From Psychroflexus halocasei (GTDB lineage: Bacteria > Bacteroidota > Bacteroidia > Flavobacteriales > Flavobacteriaceae), in the NCBI RefSeq assembly GCF_900107595.1, contig NZ_FNQF01000006.1:124001-188000 (forward strand): 64,000 nucleotides of DNA. The letters run 5' to 3'. The first letter of the stretch is position 1. Each line of letters starts with the position of its first letter. This document shows, one piece after another, positions 17,618 to 27,291 of this stretch. The notes beneath the pieces were generated by a model, which had not been told where the DNA came from, did not search any database, and was given only the letters and a program-made list of their open reading frames with translations. A program made the position numbers and the translations under genes.

Positions 17618-19957
17618 TTACTGTTCTGCATCTTTTCTTAAGACTTCATGCAAATAAAGGAAATGTGCAGATAAAATATCATTGTTGTTTTTCTGCTTTC
17701 TCTCAAGGTCTTTCATTAAATCTTTTTTGTGTTTTGCAACATAAGCTTTTGCTTCAGCAGCTAAATTTTTATCTTCACTTAAATCGATGAGATGATTCAC
17801 AAATGCCGCTTGTAATTGACGCTCAGCTAAATCAGGATTTTTGATGGCCATGATGTCTTTTGATAAAGTCTTCATCAGTTTCATGACATTCAATCCATTG
17901 CCAGATAAAGTTGCATTGCTGTTGAGCATCGCATTGAGTTTTGAAGTACTTAAAAGGCGTTTTAATAAAGATGTATTGATCCCTACAACACGATTTAAAG
18001 TGCCTCGACTCGAAAATTTAGAAACCAACTCTTCTGGCATTAGCCAATTCTGTGTTGTCCACACATTTTCTTTTAAAAATGCAAGAGCTTGAAGCTGCTC
18101 TTCTTCACTCACAACTTTGTAAGGTGTTCCGTCTTGACCTTTATTTAATAATGTTTCATGAACACCGCCAATCATTGATGAAACATGATAAATGTAACGT
18201 CTGTAAACCGACAAAAGTTCGCCGTATAATTCTTCTAACTCATCATAATTTTCTCCTTTTGGAGTTGTCCACTCCTCAAGGTTTTGAGTCACAATTTTTA
18301 AGTTTGATAAACCGTATTGACTTGCTTTGATAGGATCGTCACCAATATTCTCGGTTTGTGAATCTGGGTCGTTATTTCTGCCGCCAAACATGTAAATTTT
18401 TTGCATGCTTTTTCCGTCAACCATCGCTTTTAAAATAGCTTTGATTTCTTCTGGTGTTTTTCCATCAAAATACCTGTATCCCCAATCAATAGTGTACATA
18501 TCATATTCGCCAAGTTTTCTGATAAAACGAATATTTTCATCACCAGGTTGTGCCACATAATTATAGCGTGCATAATCCATAATGCTTGCTGCGATACCCA
18601 TTTTCTGAGTAAATTTTCCAGAACGTAAAGAATCTACAGGATAAGCAGAACTCGCTTTCATATTGTGAGGTAAACCAAGTGCATGGCCGATTTCGTGAGA
18701 AATAACACGGCGCATCATCTCACCGATTTCTTCTTCAGGAGTATCCAAAGTTCTTGCTTTAGGATTGGCAGCACCAGTTTCTAATAAATAACGGTTTCGG
18801 TAAGAACGTAAATGGTTATGATACCAAATAATGTCGCTTTCAATAATTTCGCCAGTTCTTGGGTCGGCAACACTCGGGCCAACGGCATTTCGTGTGGTTG
18901 ATGCCACATATCTCACAGTTGAATAGCGGACATCTTCAGGACTAAAGTCGGGATCTTCTTCTTTAGTTGGCGCAACTTTAGCGATTATCGCATTTTTAAA
19001 ACCGATTTTATTAAAGGCTTTATTCCAGTCTTCAATGCCTTTGATGAAATAAGGAATCCATTTGGTTGGCGTAGCCGGGTCTAAATAATAAACAATAGGT
19101 TTGACAGGCTCGACAAGCTCACCATTTGCATAAGCTTTTTTGTCTTTTGGTTCAAGTCTCCAACGTTTCGCAATTGTGTAGGAGTCAGATTTGAGTTTAT
19201 CAGAACTATAATTGTATTTCTTTAAAGAAAACCATCCGACACGCGGATCTGTATAACGAACAGGCATGAGATCTTCAGGCAATTCAATAATTGAGTGATT
19301 GATCTGAAATGTGAAAGTATTTGCTGAATTACCTCGTGGTGGTTTGTTAACTTTATAAGTTAGCGTATGAATGATTTCGGTATTTTTAGGAAAAGATTTT
19401 ACTTCATCAATTCGGCTTCTTGATTTATCAACACCGCTAATTTTGTATTCTTTTTTTTGTCTTTCGCCAATGATATTAAATGAAGGAGAATCGTCATTAT
19501 ATAATTTTGAAACATCAATGATAAAACTATTGTTAGCTTCTTTTTCAATTTTAAAACTTGCTAAAATCGGATTGAAGTTGTTCTGTTGAACGCTTATTAA
19601 AATCGGATCATCATCATCTGCAATATTGGTTGTCGAGACTTGAATCATGTCAATTCTATTTCCTTTTTTCTGAAAATGAATCATCTGTTCAGAAGTTTTT
19701 GAACCTGCATTTCTATAAGCAGAATAATTTGCAGGTAGTTGACGCAAACGTGTCACCATCAACAAATCTTTGTTGAGAAGATTTTCTGGAATTTCAAAAA
19801 ACAGCTCACTGTTCTCACCAAAATAAGTGGTAATCATACCTTTTTGAGAGCTAAGTTTTTCAAGTTTTTTGTCAAATTTATCAGAAGAATCTGATGAGTC
19901 ATCCTGTGCATAAATAGTTCCGAAAAATAGAACAAATGCTAAAGTTAATAAGCGCAT
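17618..19957 (-). CDS. Zinc-dependent metalloprotease, DUF5117/DUF5118 type
   Basis: A 779-residue exported protein, with signal peptide MRLLTLAFVLFFGTIYAQ. The domain order is DUF5118 (about 30-90), DUF5117 (about 90-280) and a metallopeptidase core with HEIGHALGLPHNMK near 420-433 and the downstream Met-turn-like SIMDYARYNYVAQPGD, then a C-terminal helical region. It is paralogous to the gene at the left edge: the segments around the active site are nearly interchangeable. It does not have the lipobox of that paralogue and has no T9SS sorting domain, so it is probably periplasmic. The substrate is unknown. It is a single gene with its own terminator. Confidence 0.93.
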   Translation of the reverse strand: MRLLTLAFVLFFGTIYAQDDSSDSSDKFDKKLEKLSSQKGMITTYFGENSELFFEIPENLLNKDLLMVTRLRQLPANYSAYRNAGSKTSEQMIHFQKKGNRIDMIQVSTTNIADDDDPILISVQQNNFNPILASFKIEKEANNSFIIDVSKLYNDDSPSFNIIGERQKKEYKISGVDKSRSRIDEVKSFPKNTEIIHTLTYKVNKPPRGNSANTFTFQINHSIIELPEDLMPVRYTDPRVGWFSLKKYNYSSDKLKSDSYTIAKRWRLEPKDKKAYANGELVEPVKPIVYYLDPATPTKWIPYFIKGIEDWNKAFNKIGFKNAIIAKVAPTKEEDPDFSPEDVRYSTVRYVASTTRNAVGPSVADPRTGEIIESDIIWYHNHLRSYRNRYLLETGAANPKARTLDTPEEEIGEMMRRVISHEIGHALGLPHNMKASSAYPVDSLRSGKFTQKMGIAASIMDYARYNYVAQPGDENIRFIRKLGEYDMYTIDWGYRYFDGKTPEEIKAILKAMVDGKSMQKIYMFGGRNNDPDSQTENIGDDPIKASQYGLSNLKIVTQNLEEWTTPKGENYDELEELYGELLSVYRRYIYHVSSMIGGVHETLLNKGQDGTPYKVVSEEEQLQALAFLKENVWTTQNWLMPEELVSKFSSRGTLNRVVGINTSLLKRLLSTSKLNAMLNSNATLSGNGLNVMKLMKTLSKDIMAIKNPDLAERQLQAAFVNHLIDLSEDKNLAAEAKAYVAKHKKDLMKDLERKQKNNNDILSAHFLYLHEVLRKDAEQ

Positions 19958-20050
19958 AAATTTAGTTTTACTTTTAGATTTATAATTCGATGAAAAGTTT
20001 AATCAGAAGTATAAAGTCTTGCGGATTCTCGATTAATAGGGATAAATTCT

Positions 20051-20058
20051 TATTTTCG
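20051..20058 (+). promoter_or_regulatory. -7-like box of rfbA
   Basis: TATTTTCG differs from TAnnTTTG at one base and lies 22 bases before the chosen rfbA ATG. Confidence 0.4.
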
Positions 20059-20079
20059 TGCAGACCAAAATCTTATCTT

Positions 20080-20949
20080 ATGAAAGGCATTATTTTAGCC
20101 GGCGGCTCAGGCACGCGCTTACATCCTTTAACGCATGCGGTTTCAAAACAACTTTTACCCGTTTATGATAAACCGATGATTTATTATCCATTATCCGTAT
20201 TGATGTTGGCTAATATTCGTGAAGTTTTGATTATTTCAACCCCAAAAGATTTGCCCAATTTTAAACATTTATTGGGTGATGGAAGTGATATCGGAATGAA
20301 GCTTTCTTATGCAGAACAAGCAGAACCTAAAGGCTTAGCAGAAGCATTTGTGATTGGTGAAGATTTTATTGAAAATGATGATGTGTGTTTGATTTTGGGT
20401 GACAATATTTTCTACGGCGCTGGTTTATCAGGCATTTTAGCCGATGCAAAACAAAAAGTTGAAAGCAGCGATGAAGCTGTTATTTTTGGTTATCATGTTG
20501 AGAACCCTAGACGCTACGGAGTTGCTGAAATAAATGATAAAGAAGATGTTTTAAGTATTGAGGAAAAACCAGAATATCCTAAAGGAAATCACGCTGTTGT
20601 TGGCTTATACTTCTATCCAAATTCTGTGATTGATATTGCCAAAAAGGTTGAACCTTCTCATCGAGGTGAACTTGAAATCACTTCAGTGAATGCTGCATAT
20701 TTAGAACAAAAAAAGCTGAAATTACAAGCACTTAATCGTGGTTTTGCTTGGCTTGATACAGGCACGCATGAAGCTTTAACGGAAGCAACAGAATTCATCA
20801 AAGCACTTGAAAAACGAACAGGTTTAAAAATTTCTTGTTTAGAAGAAATTGCTTTATCAAAAAAATGGATTTCTAAAGCGGAACTCAAATCTCAGATTGA
20901 TGGTAAAAAGGGAGATTATTACGGATACCTTCAACGTTTGATGGATTAA
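20080..20949 (+). CDS. rfbA: Glucose-1-phosphate thymidylyltransferase
   Basis: A 289-residue cytosolic enzyme forming dTDP-glucose from dTTP and glucose 1-phosphate, the entry to dTDP-rhamnose and other surface sugars. I start at 20080 because the protein then opens exactly with the family signature [18 protein letters not shown]; the frame stays open 90 bases upstream, but that extension has no homology and contains the -7 box. [24 protein letters not shown] and [19 protein letters not shown] are diagnostic, and 289 residues is the normal length. The rest of the rhamnose pathway (rfbBCD) is not next to it. A terminator follows. Confidence 0.95.
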   Translation: MKGIILAGGSGTRLHPLTHAVSKQLLPVYDKPMIYYPLSVLMLANIREVLIISTPKDLPNFKHLLGDGSDIGMKLSYAEQAEPKGLAEAFVIGEDFIENDDVCLILGDNIFYGAGLSGILADAKQKVESSDEAVIFGYHVENPRRYGVAEINDKEDVLSIEEKPEYPKGNHAVVGLYFYPNSVIDIAKKVEPSHRGELEITSVNAAYLEQKKLKLQALNRGFAWLDTGTHEALTEATEFIKALEKRTGLKISCLEEIALSKKWISKAELKSQIDGKKGDYYGYLQRLMD

Positions 20950-20961
20950 ATTCATAACAAC

Positions 20962-21000
20962 AAAAAAGCCGGTTGTGATGAATATCAAACCGACTTTTTT
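20962..21000 (+). terminator. Rho-independent terminator after rfbA
   Basis: AAAAAAGCCGGTT pairs with AACCGACTTTTTT with one G-T/C-A irregularity; it is A- and T-flanked, so it can also end the minus-strand metal operon. Confidence 0.75.
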
Positions 21001-21025
21001 CGCCTAACACGGCTGAACTTAACTT

Positions 21026-21478
21026 TTAATGCTCGTGATTGTGGTCGCCAATTTCGATATCTACATAAGCTTCTGATTGATTTCCTGAACTATCCAAAAC
21101 GATAATTCCAAAATGATACTCACCTTCTGCAATATCAGCAGGAATACTGATTTCATTTTCAACTAAGTAGTTTTTTGGTGAATTTTCAAGATTAAAATTT
21201 TCATTATACTCCCAAGCTTCGCTCATCGTAACAACGCCATGTGTATGACCATCTGAGGCCTGATGTATATTTAAACGATATGCGGCCAAAGAAACATTAT
21301 CTTCTAACTCAATATTGAGCATAATTTTTCCGCCAAGATCAAAATGTTGTTCTTGTTGAGGAACATTAATTGTAATTGTTGGCACTTCATTATCTAGTCC
21401 ATTATCGTCATCGCTGCTACAAGCAGTGAATAAAATGGCGATACTTAAAACGATTGATTGATAAATGTATTTTTTCAT
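21026..21478 (-). CDS. DUF4625-type lipoprotein with histidine-rich end
   Basis: A 150-residue lipoprotein; the signal sequence ends with ILFTACSSDDD (lipobox Cys20). The mature part is a single immunoglobulin-like beta domain of the DUF4625 type (VPTITINVPQ, LNIELEDNVSLAAYRLNIH, GEYHFGIIVLDSSGNQS). It carries HQASDGHTHG in the middle and ends GDHNHEH, so it could bind a metal such as zinc, copper or iron. It is the last gene of the minus-strand operon that includes a TonB-dependent receptor, and could hand over or sense metal at the cell surface. The metal itself cannot be told from the sequence. Confidence 0.75.
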   Translation of the reverse strand: MKKYIYQSIVLSIAILFTACSSDDDNGLDNEVPTITINVPQQEQHFDLGGKIMLNIELEDNVSLAAYRLNIHQASDGHTHGVVTMSEAWEYNENFNLENSPKNYLVENEISIPADIAEGEYHFGIIVLDSSGNQSEAYVDIEIGDHNHEH

Positions 21479-21534
21479 TTTTTATTGAATTTAAATTTTT
21501 ATAATTGATTTTATTTAATAAAGTTGAGTTATTG

Positions 21535-21858
21535 TTAAGTTGAGGGTGGTGCTCTGAGTTGATATGCTTCATATCTTTTCTTTTTATAAAAATCAAGCTT
21601 TTTGAATAAATTTTTACTTACAAATTCCATTGATAAATTGAAGTCAACAGAATTATAAAAAACGAGGTACAAATGTTTTGAGATGTTAAAGTCTGAACAT
21701 TGATGATCCAACGTCTTATCAATAAATTGAGACGCGATAGAATGTTGATCTGCATCAAATTCGTGTTCAATCCAAATAAAGTGTCCTGTAAATACAATTT
21801 GCATCCATACCATTAAGGCGATAAAAGCAAATGAAATATGTTTAGTGATATCTAACAT
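21535..21858 (-). CDS. Small membrane-anchored protein ending LRAPPST
   Basis: A 107-residue protein with one N-terminal hydrophobic segment (about 9-28). It contains scattered His (GHFIWIEHEFDADQH, DHQCSDF) and a single Cys, and ends in LRAPPST. Its start overlaps the stop of the TonB-dependent receptor gene (shared base 21858). The tail matches that of the other 107-residue protein at 24286-24609, on the other side of the same receptor, although the middle regions hardly align. This looks like a degenerate relative of a metal-associated small-protein family. No established function. Confidence 0.6.
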   Translation of the reverse strand: MLDITKHISFAFIALMVWMQIVFTGHFIWIEHEFDADQHSIASQFIDKTLDHQCSDFNISKHLYLVFYNSVDFNLSMEFVSKNLFKKLDFYKKKRYEAYQLRAPPST

Positions 21859-24236
21859 TAAATGATAGGTATTCTAAAATTCACTTGAATGTTTCTACCA
21901 AATTCAGGTATTTCCAACCTTCTATAAAAACTCGTGTGTTTATAATATTCTGTGTTAAAAAGATTTGTAACACTAAGGTTGACATCCATTTCAAAATTCT
22001 TGATTTTCAAAGTTGATTTTGCACCAAGTCCAAAAATCTCATAACCAGGCGTAACTTTCTCACCTTGCGCAATTCTGTCTTGCTTCATCGCGATATTAGA
22101 GTTGACATAAATTTCAGTTTTAGTCAAATTCTGACTTTCTTTAAAAATTTGCTGGCCTACTTCTAAAAACAAATTGTTTGCAGGTGTAAATGGTAAAGGA
22201 TATTCGCTGCTGCCTGAATCTGTGATTTGCTGATTTCGGATATATTCACCCACAGCTAAAGTGCGCAAACCAAAATCGAAATTCTTTTCAAGCATTAACT
22301 CAATACCGCTTAATAAAGCTTCAGATTGTTCATAGCTATAAATCTGACCTGAATGCGGTAAAACTGAAAACTCTAAAGTTGGTTTTAAGAAAATATAATT
22401 GCTGAAATAGTAAGCATACGGACTCAATTTGGCGATGAAATCATCAGTTTTGTATTCTAAATCTAAATCGATGACAAAAGATTTTTCAGCATCAAGATTT
22501 TTATTTCCTCTTTCATGTCTGAATGAGCCATGATGAATTCCGTTTGCGCCTAATTCAATTGCAGTTGGCAACCTGAAGTTTGTCCCGAAGTTTGATTTTA
22601 TACTGAAGTGATCATCAAAATCATAAGCCACACCAGCCATTGCATTAAAACTACTGAAATCTCTGTCCAAATCTGGACTTCTCAACGCATACTTATTTGC
22701 TTCAGCTGAGGTTGACCCTTTATTGATTAAATAATCGTAGAGGTTTTCATCATAATAACGCTCAATATCAATAGAGCTATAATCGAATCTAACGCCAAAA
22801 TCAAAAAGCAAATTATCTTTCGCACGAAATTGATGTTTGTAAAAAGCAGCAAAACTGTTGGTTTGATAAGCTGGTAATAAAAAATTATAACCATCAATCT
22901 TATTGTCTTGCCATTTGGTTTGCACACCGATTTTTCCTGAATGTTTTTCAGTAAAAGTATAATCTAATTTTGCTTGTGCATCATAAGTTTTAAGTCTGAA
23001 ATCTAGCTCTAAATCAGGATCGACTTTAGGTGGTTCTTGAGATGCGTAATGCGTGTGAAATAAACTCCACTCTTGTCTGTGGTTGTCCTGAAATCCTAAT
23101 AAAACTTGAAGTTCAGCATTTTCAAAACGCATGCGTGTATCATTCAAAACTTTAAAGTGATTCACATTTTGATAAGGAAAACCAACATTTCTTCTATCGC
23201 CATCTGGCTGAACTCGCTCAATATCAGGAATGCCGTGAGAGCCAGGAAAAAATCCTGATTTTTGATAAACATTACTGACGTGTATCGCGCTTTCAAAAGT
23301 TTCGCCTTGGTAACCAACTTGCCCAGACCAATTCATTTTATGACCAGCCGTGTTTTTCAGTCTTTCATTATAAATCGGGATGTCATAATTCAGATAATTA
23401 ATCTCATCAGTTGGCAAACTGTAATCACCAAAATCCATCGCTGTAAAATGAATTTTATAGAACATTTTGTCAGCTTTATAAGATAAACCTGCTGAGGTTC
23501 CTATGGTTTGATTTACTGATTTTGCAATACCAAAAATGTCAGCTTTCAAGCCATTTTCTTTAGGCGCTTTTAAACTGTTAATTTTTAAAAGTCCGCCAAT
23601 AGCATCACTTCCGTACTCAATGGCACCAATACCTTTTACGATTTCCATTTGGTCAATTGCTAAAGCATCAATTTCTAAACCATGGTCGGCGCCCCATTGC
23701 TGGCCTTCTTGTTTAACGCCATTTTCGGCAACAGCAACACGGTTTAAACTAAAACCTCTGATGATGGGTTTTGAAGTTCCCGCGCCGATTTCCATCGCAT
23801 TGATGCCGGGTAATTTGCTCATGGAAGTTGCTAATGAGCCAGTGTATTCTTGTTTCAGATAATCATCTTCAACAATTTGTGTATTTGCCGTTTGGCGTTG
23901 ATTTTTCTGAGCAGTTATTAAAACTTGTTCTAAATCGTAAGCATCTTCTTTGAGATTAAATTTTAATTTTAAATCTCTTTTTAACTCAATAATTGTGTCT
24001 ATAACTTCAAAGCCGATGTGGCTGATTGTCAGTCTATATGGTTTCTGTTTTAAAGAATTAAATTCAAAAAAACCTTTATCATTTGTTGTTTCTGTTTTGT
24101 CGCCTAAATAGATGTGCGCTCCGTAAAGTGGCTGATCGTCTAAATCTAGAACGTCGCCTCTAAGTTTGAGGTTTTGTGCGTTGCTGGCAAAACTGTACAT
24201 CAGTAAAGCTGCAAGCATAAAAAGCTTGTGTTTCAT
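21858..24236 (-). CDS. TonB-dependent receptor with carboxypeptidase-like N-terminal domain
   Basis: A 792-residue outer-membrane active transporter. Signal peptide about 1-20, CarboxypepD_reg-like domain (25-110), plug domain (about 115-220, with the segment GTSKPIIRGFSLNRVAV and KGIGAIEYGSDAIGG) and a 22-strand barrel ending in NIQVNFRIPII. The plug carries the segment QQWGADHGLEID, with His and Asp that may face the ligand. It lies between two small PP-tailed proteins, downstream of a PepSY-flavodoxin reductase fusion and upstream of a His-rich lipoprotein, so a metal or metal chelate is the likely cargo. Which metal is not decided by sequence. Confidence 0.9.
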   Translation of the reverse strand: MKHKLFMLAALLMYSFASNAQNLKLRGDVLDLDDQPLYGAHIYLGDKTETTNDKGFFEFNSLKQKPYRLTISHIGFEVIDTIIELKRDLKLKFNLKEDAYDLEQVLITAQKNQRQTANTQIVEDDYLKQEYTGSLATSMSKLPGINAMEIGAGTSKPIIRGFSLNRVAVAENGVKQEGQQWGADHGLEIDALAIDQMEIVKGIGAIEYGSDAIGGLLKINSLKAPKENGLKADIFGIAKSVNQTIGTSAGLSYKADKMFYKIHFTAMDFGDYSLPTDEINYLNYDIPIYNERLKNTAGHKMNWSGQVGYQGETFESAIHVSNVYQKSGFFPGSHGIPDIERVQPDGDRRNVGFPYQNVNHFKVLNDTRMRFENAELQVLLGFQDNHRQEWSLFHTHYASQEPPKVDPDLELDFRLKTYDAQAKLDYTFTEKHSGKIGVQTKWQDNKIDGYNFLLPAYQTNSFAAFYKHQFRAKDNLLFDFGVRFDYSSIDIERYYDENLYDYLINKGSTSAEANKYALRSPDLDRDFSSFNAMAGVAYDFDDHFSIKSNFGTNFRLPTAIELGANGIHHGSFRHERGNKNLDAEKSFVIDLDLEYKTDDFIAKLSPYAYYFSNYIFLKPTLEFSVLPHSGQIYSYEQSEALLSGIELMLEKNFDFGLRTLAVGEYIRNQQITDSGSSEYPLPFTPANNLFLEVGQQIFKESQNLTKTEIYVNSNIAMKQDRIAQGEKVTPGYEIFGLGAKSTLKIKNFEMDVNLSVTNLFNTEYYKHTSFYRRLEIPEFGRNIQVNFRIPII

Positions 24237-24285
24237 TGTTTAGTGAACCTGTAAAAATTAATAAATCGCTTATTCTGTAAAATGA

Positions 24286-24609
24286 TTAAACGACTGGAGG
24301 TGCACGTAAACGAAAAAATGAATTTGATTTTGAATAGTAGATTTCCTTTATTAAAAGAACATCAGTCTTGATAAAATCAGGAATGATGAGCTCAAAAGAA
24401 AACAATTGAATTGGCGTGATTGGCTGAAGTTGTAAATCACAAATGCCACAATGTGTTTCAAGCTGACTGACATGTGTATGCTCATAATCGCAATGTGCAG
24501 GTTTAAAAGCATCTTCATGATGGAAGCTATGAACAGAAGGCAATAAAATAACCGTTAGCAAGAGGCTTGCTAAAAAGCTAGAGAATAATTTTGCCTTTTT
24601 CTTTTTCAC
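24286..24609 (-). CDS. Small Cys/His-rich protein ending LRAPPVV
   Basis: A 107-residue exported or membrane-tethered protein: a Lys-rich start and a hydrophobic segment (about 8-26) are followed by a metal-site-like stretch, HSFHHEDAFKPAHC, DYEHTH and a CGIC motif (Cys40, Cys54, Cys57), then a hydrophobic segment and the tail LRAPPVV. The design recalls small proteins (DUF2946-like) found beside metal transport genes, but I cannot confirm homology. It sits 20 bases after the PepSY reductase fusion and 49 bases before the TonB-dependent receptor, in the same operon. Confidence 0.65.
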   Translation of the reverse strand: MKKKKAKLFSSFLASLLLTVILLPSVHSFHHEDAFKPAHCDYEHTHVSQLETHCGICDLQLQPITPIQLFSFELIIPDFIKTDVLLIKEIYYSKSNSFFRLRAPPVV

Positions 24610-24629
24610 GTTGCAAAATTATGCAATTA

Positions 24630-26795
24630 TCAATAACAATCACAAATAATTTGTAAAGAGTAGTTGTTAATGTTTGTTAAGAGTTTGGCTTTTAAGATTT
24701 TATCAATCTCTTTTTTGACTTCTTTTTCCATCGCTAAAGAGCCGCAAAGCATAATGCAACCATCATTTTGCAAACATTTGATGATTGTTTCAGGATGTTG
24801 CGCGATAAGGTGTTGCACGTATTGTGAGTTTTGTTCTTGACGAGAATAAGCTAAATTCAAACTCTTAATTTTAGATTGATTTCTGTTGAAATAATCTTTA
24901 TATAACTCAAAGGATTCAGGCTTTCTTAACCCAAAGAAAACATGCATTTCTTTTTCTGTTTTCGCTTCATCTATCATCCCAAGAAAAGGAGCAATACCAG
25001 TTCCGTTAGCGATGAAAATGACATTCTTTTTGTTACCTAAATGAAAGCTAGGATGCTTTCTGATTTTTGCTTTAAATGTTTTGTTTTTTTCTAATTGAGA
25101 GAGATAAGTTGAACAAATACCCATATCGTGTTTTTTAACACTGAGTAGCACTTTGTTATCAACTTTTGCTATTGAGTAGAGGCGTTCGCGTCCATCAGCT
25201 TTTGGCGTGATGGCCAATAAATCACCTGATTGAATGTTATTTATCTTTTTTGTTTTCAAACAAAGTGTAAAATTCTGATCACAATTTAAGCATGAAATTT
25301 CTTTTATTTTTAAAGTGGTTTGTGCTTCCTTCGGCGGTTGTATTTCTAAATTTAAATCAAGCGCTCGGCTTAGTTCAGAAGTCCAATTGATAAATTCTGA
25401 TTCGTTGTTTTTATTAACGGTTGCGTAAGCTGTTAAAGCTTGCAAGCCTTCTTTTTTGTGCAGTTCTTGATTGACTTTTTCAGCAAAAGCACAAAATTTT
25501 GGATAATCTGTTGAGCCGAAACCTAAAACAGAATAATGCGCTTTTTGATTGATGTTTTTCAGTTTTTGAAGAAACTGAGATGCGTTGTAAGGCGCTTCAC
25601 CATCACCATAAGTTGAGCTTAAGATTAAAAGATGCTGAGCTGATTCAAATTTTGAATACTGATTTAAACTCGCGACATAAACTTTCTTTTTAAGCTTAAT
25701 AAATGCTTCGGCCAATCGGCTAGCATAACCAAATGTTGACCCTGTTTCTGACCCAACTAAAATTACGATCTCAGCTTCATCCTTTGGACACTTATTTTTA
25801 GCTTTTGATTTTATAATTCTTTTTAACCAAATCAAAATTCCACTGATAAATAAACCAACGAGCACCAAACTGCTCAAGCCTAAAATGATTGACCACAGCC
25901 AGCTGAAATCACCTGTGTGAAGATGAAAACTCCATCTTTTAGTTTTTAAAGCAGGCGTTTCAGAAACTCGATTGATGGCTTGACCAGAAACCTGACTGAC
26001 CAAAAGCTCAGCATTGACAAGCTTTACATAAAAATATTCGTCCGGTGAAGCAGCAAAAGGAAAGTCGATTTGTAGGATTTCAGAAACTTTAAAATTATCA
26101 AAAGTATTGATATTTTCTAATTCTAAAATTTCAGTTTCAGCCGTGTTTTCATTTTGCTCAAAATCCCAAATATCTTGAGGTTGACTTTCAATCAAAAAAC
26201 GATCGACACTGAGATAAGCGCCACTAATCGCAATAATAAACAAGGGAATTAAAAAATATTTACTTGCCAAACTATGCCAATAAGCTGCAGTTCCATCATA
26301 CTTTTCTTTGCTAAAAATCTTTCTAAAACTGCCATATCTCTTCAAAAGAAGCGCAAAACCTGAAATAACAATCAAAATAAGAAAAATCGCAGTTAAACCA
26401 ATGATGAATCGGCCTGTTGATTTCAGAAAAAGCGATCTGTGTAAAACCGTATTGAATTCATAAATCGCCGAACGTTCACTGATATTAGCAATTTTTTTGC
26501 CTGTAAAAGGATTGATATAAAAACTTTGACTTTCAAAATTTTCATCTATGGTTTCGATACTGATTTGGTTGTAAGCATTACGATGAATGCTTATGACTTC
26601 AGGATGTTCAGCTTTAATATTAAGTAAAGCCGTTTCCAAATCTAGTTCGTCAAGATGATGAAAACTCGTTGCCTTAGAATGTTCAATAACAGGTTCAGTT
26701 GCAAGAGCCAAACCTGTTATTGAAGCTAAGAGGATGAAAATACCCGCAATTAAGGCTAAAGCTAAATGCGAGAGTCGCCAAACTTTTTGTAACAT
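24630..26795 (-). CDS. PepSY membrane protein fused to flavodoxin and ferredoxin-reductase domains
   Basis: A 721-residue inner-membrane reductase. Residues 1-340 form a PepSY_TM module with about four membrane segments and conserved His residues (HRSLF, YWHSLASKYF, FHLHTGDFSWLW) suited to heme or chelate handling. A flavodoxin domain follows (about 345-480, IVILVGSETGSTFGYASRLAE). The C-terminal FAD/NADPH reductase domain (about 500-721) has the FIANGTGIAPFLGMI nucleotide loop and the final Tyr usual for this fold. A short Cys cluster (SCLNCDQNFTLC, about 498-510) bridges the two. Such fusions are thought to reduce ferric or chelated metal on the periplasmic side using cytosolic NADPH. It follows the DUF2271 gene by 4 bases. 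Confidence 0.9.
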   Translation of the reverse strand: MLQKVWRLSHLALALIAGIFILLASITGLALATEPVIEHSKATSFHHLDELDLETALLNIKAEHPEVISIHRNAYNQISIETIDENFESQSFYINPFTGKKIANISERSAIYEFNTVLHRSLFLKSTGRFIIGLTAIFLILIVISGFALLLKRYGSFRKIFSKEKYDGTAAYWHSLASKYFLIPLFIIAISGAYLSVDRFLIESQPQDIWDFEQNENTAETEILELENINTFDNFKVSEILQIDFPFAASPDEYFYVKLVNAELLVSQVSGQAINRVSETPALKTKRWSFHLHTGDFSWLWSIILGLSSLVLVGLFISGILIWLKRIIKSKAKNKCPKDEAEIVILVGSETGSTFGYASRLAEAFIKLKKKVYVASLNQYSKFESAQHLLILSSTYGDGEAPYNASQFLQKLKNINQKAHYSVLGFGSTDYPKFCAFAEKVNQELHKKEGLQALTAYATVNKNNESEFINWTSELSRALDLNLEIQPPKEAQTTLKIKEISCLNCDQNFTLCLKTKKINNIQSGDLLAITPKADGRERLYSIAKVDNKVLLSVKKHDMGICSTYLSQLEKNKTFKAKIRKHPSFHLGNKKNVIFIANGTGIAPFLGMIDEAKTEKEMHVFFGLRKPESFELYKDYFNRNQSKIKSLNLAYSRQEQNSQYVQHLIAQHPETIIKCLQNDGCIMLCGSLAMEKEVKKEIDKILKAKLLTNINNYSLQIICDCY

Positions 26796-26799
26796 TTTT

Positions 26800-27279
26800 T
26801 TACTGAGCTAATATTTTGACGAACCTGATAAAGCCACTGCCTTTAAGTGTTTGTCCTTTGAGTAATTCTTGTGTTAATTTAATTTTGATATCATCAAGGT
26901 GATAAGCTTTATCTTCAACAGCGGTTTCAAACCTTAAGCTGTAATTTTTACCGATCCAATCTGGATTGATTTCTAAACTTGTCACAGCTCGGCTACCACC
27001 AGAAATTGTTGCACCAGTGATACCATCTAGACTTGCTTTGTTTTTACCTTGAAAATTCCACCATTCTGAGATGTCGTGATACCATTCATCATCTTCACCT
27101 CTGACGTGAATTGTTTTGAGGTATTCATCATTTTCATCTAAAAGTGAAATAACAATGTAGGCGCCTTCACCAGAATAGTTTTTCATTTGAATGAGGCATT
27201 TATAAGGATCAGTGCTTTTTATATTTGTAAAAGACATGAGGGTAAGAATACCGACGAAAAGGAAAATTGCTTTTTTCAT
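26800..27279 (-). CDS. DUF2271-family periplasmic protein
   Basis: A 159-residue exported protein with an N-terminal signal (MKKAIFLFVGILTLMSF). The segments GAYIVISLLDENDEYLKTIHVRGEDDEWY and ITGATISGGSRAV match DUF2271, a domain that usually accompanies PepSY-type iron reductases. The TGATISG motif resembles the FMN-transfer or FMN-binding motif found in electron-transfer proteins, but this is only a similarity. It is cotranscribed between the ankyrin gene (12-base gap) and the PepSY fusion (4-base gap), and is probably a periplasmic partner of the reductase. Confidence 0.8.
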   Translation of the reverse strand: MKKAIFLFVGILTLMSFTNIKSTDPYKCLIQMKNYSGEGAYIVISLLDENDEYLKTIHVRGEDDEWYHDISEWWNFQGKNKASLDGITGATISGGSRAVTSLEINPDWIGKNYSLRFETAVEDKAYHLDDIKIKLTQELLKGQTLKGSGFIRFVKILAQ

Positions 27280-27291
27280 AACTAAATAATA

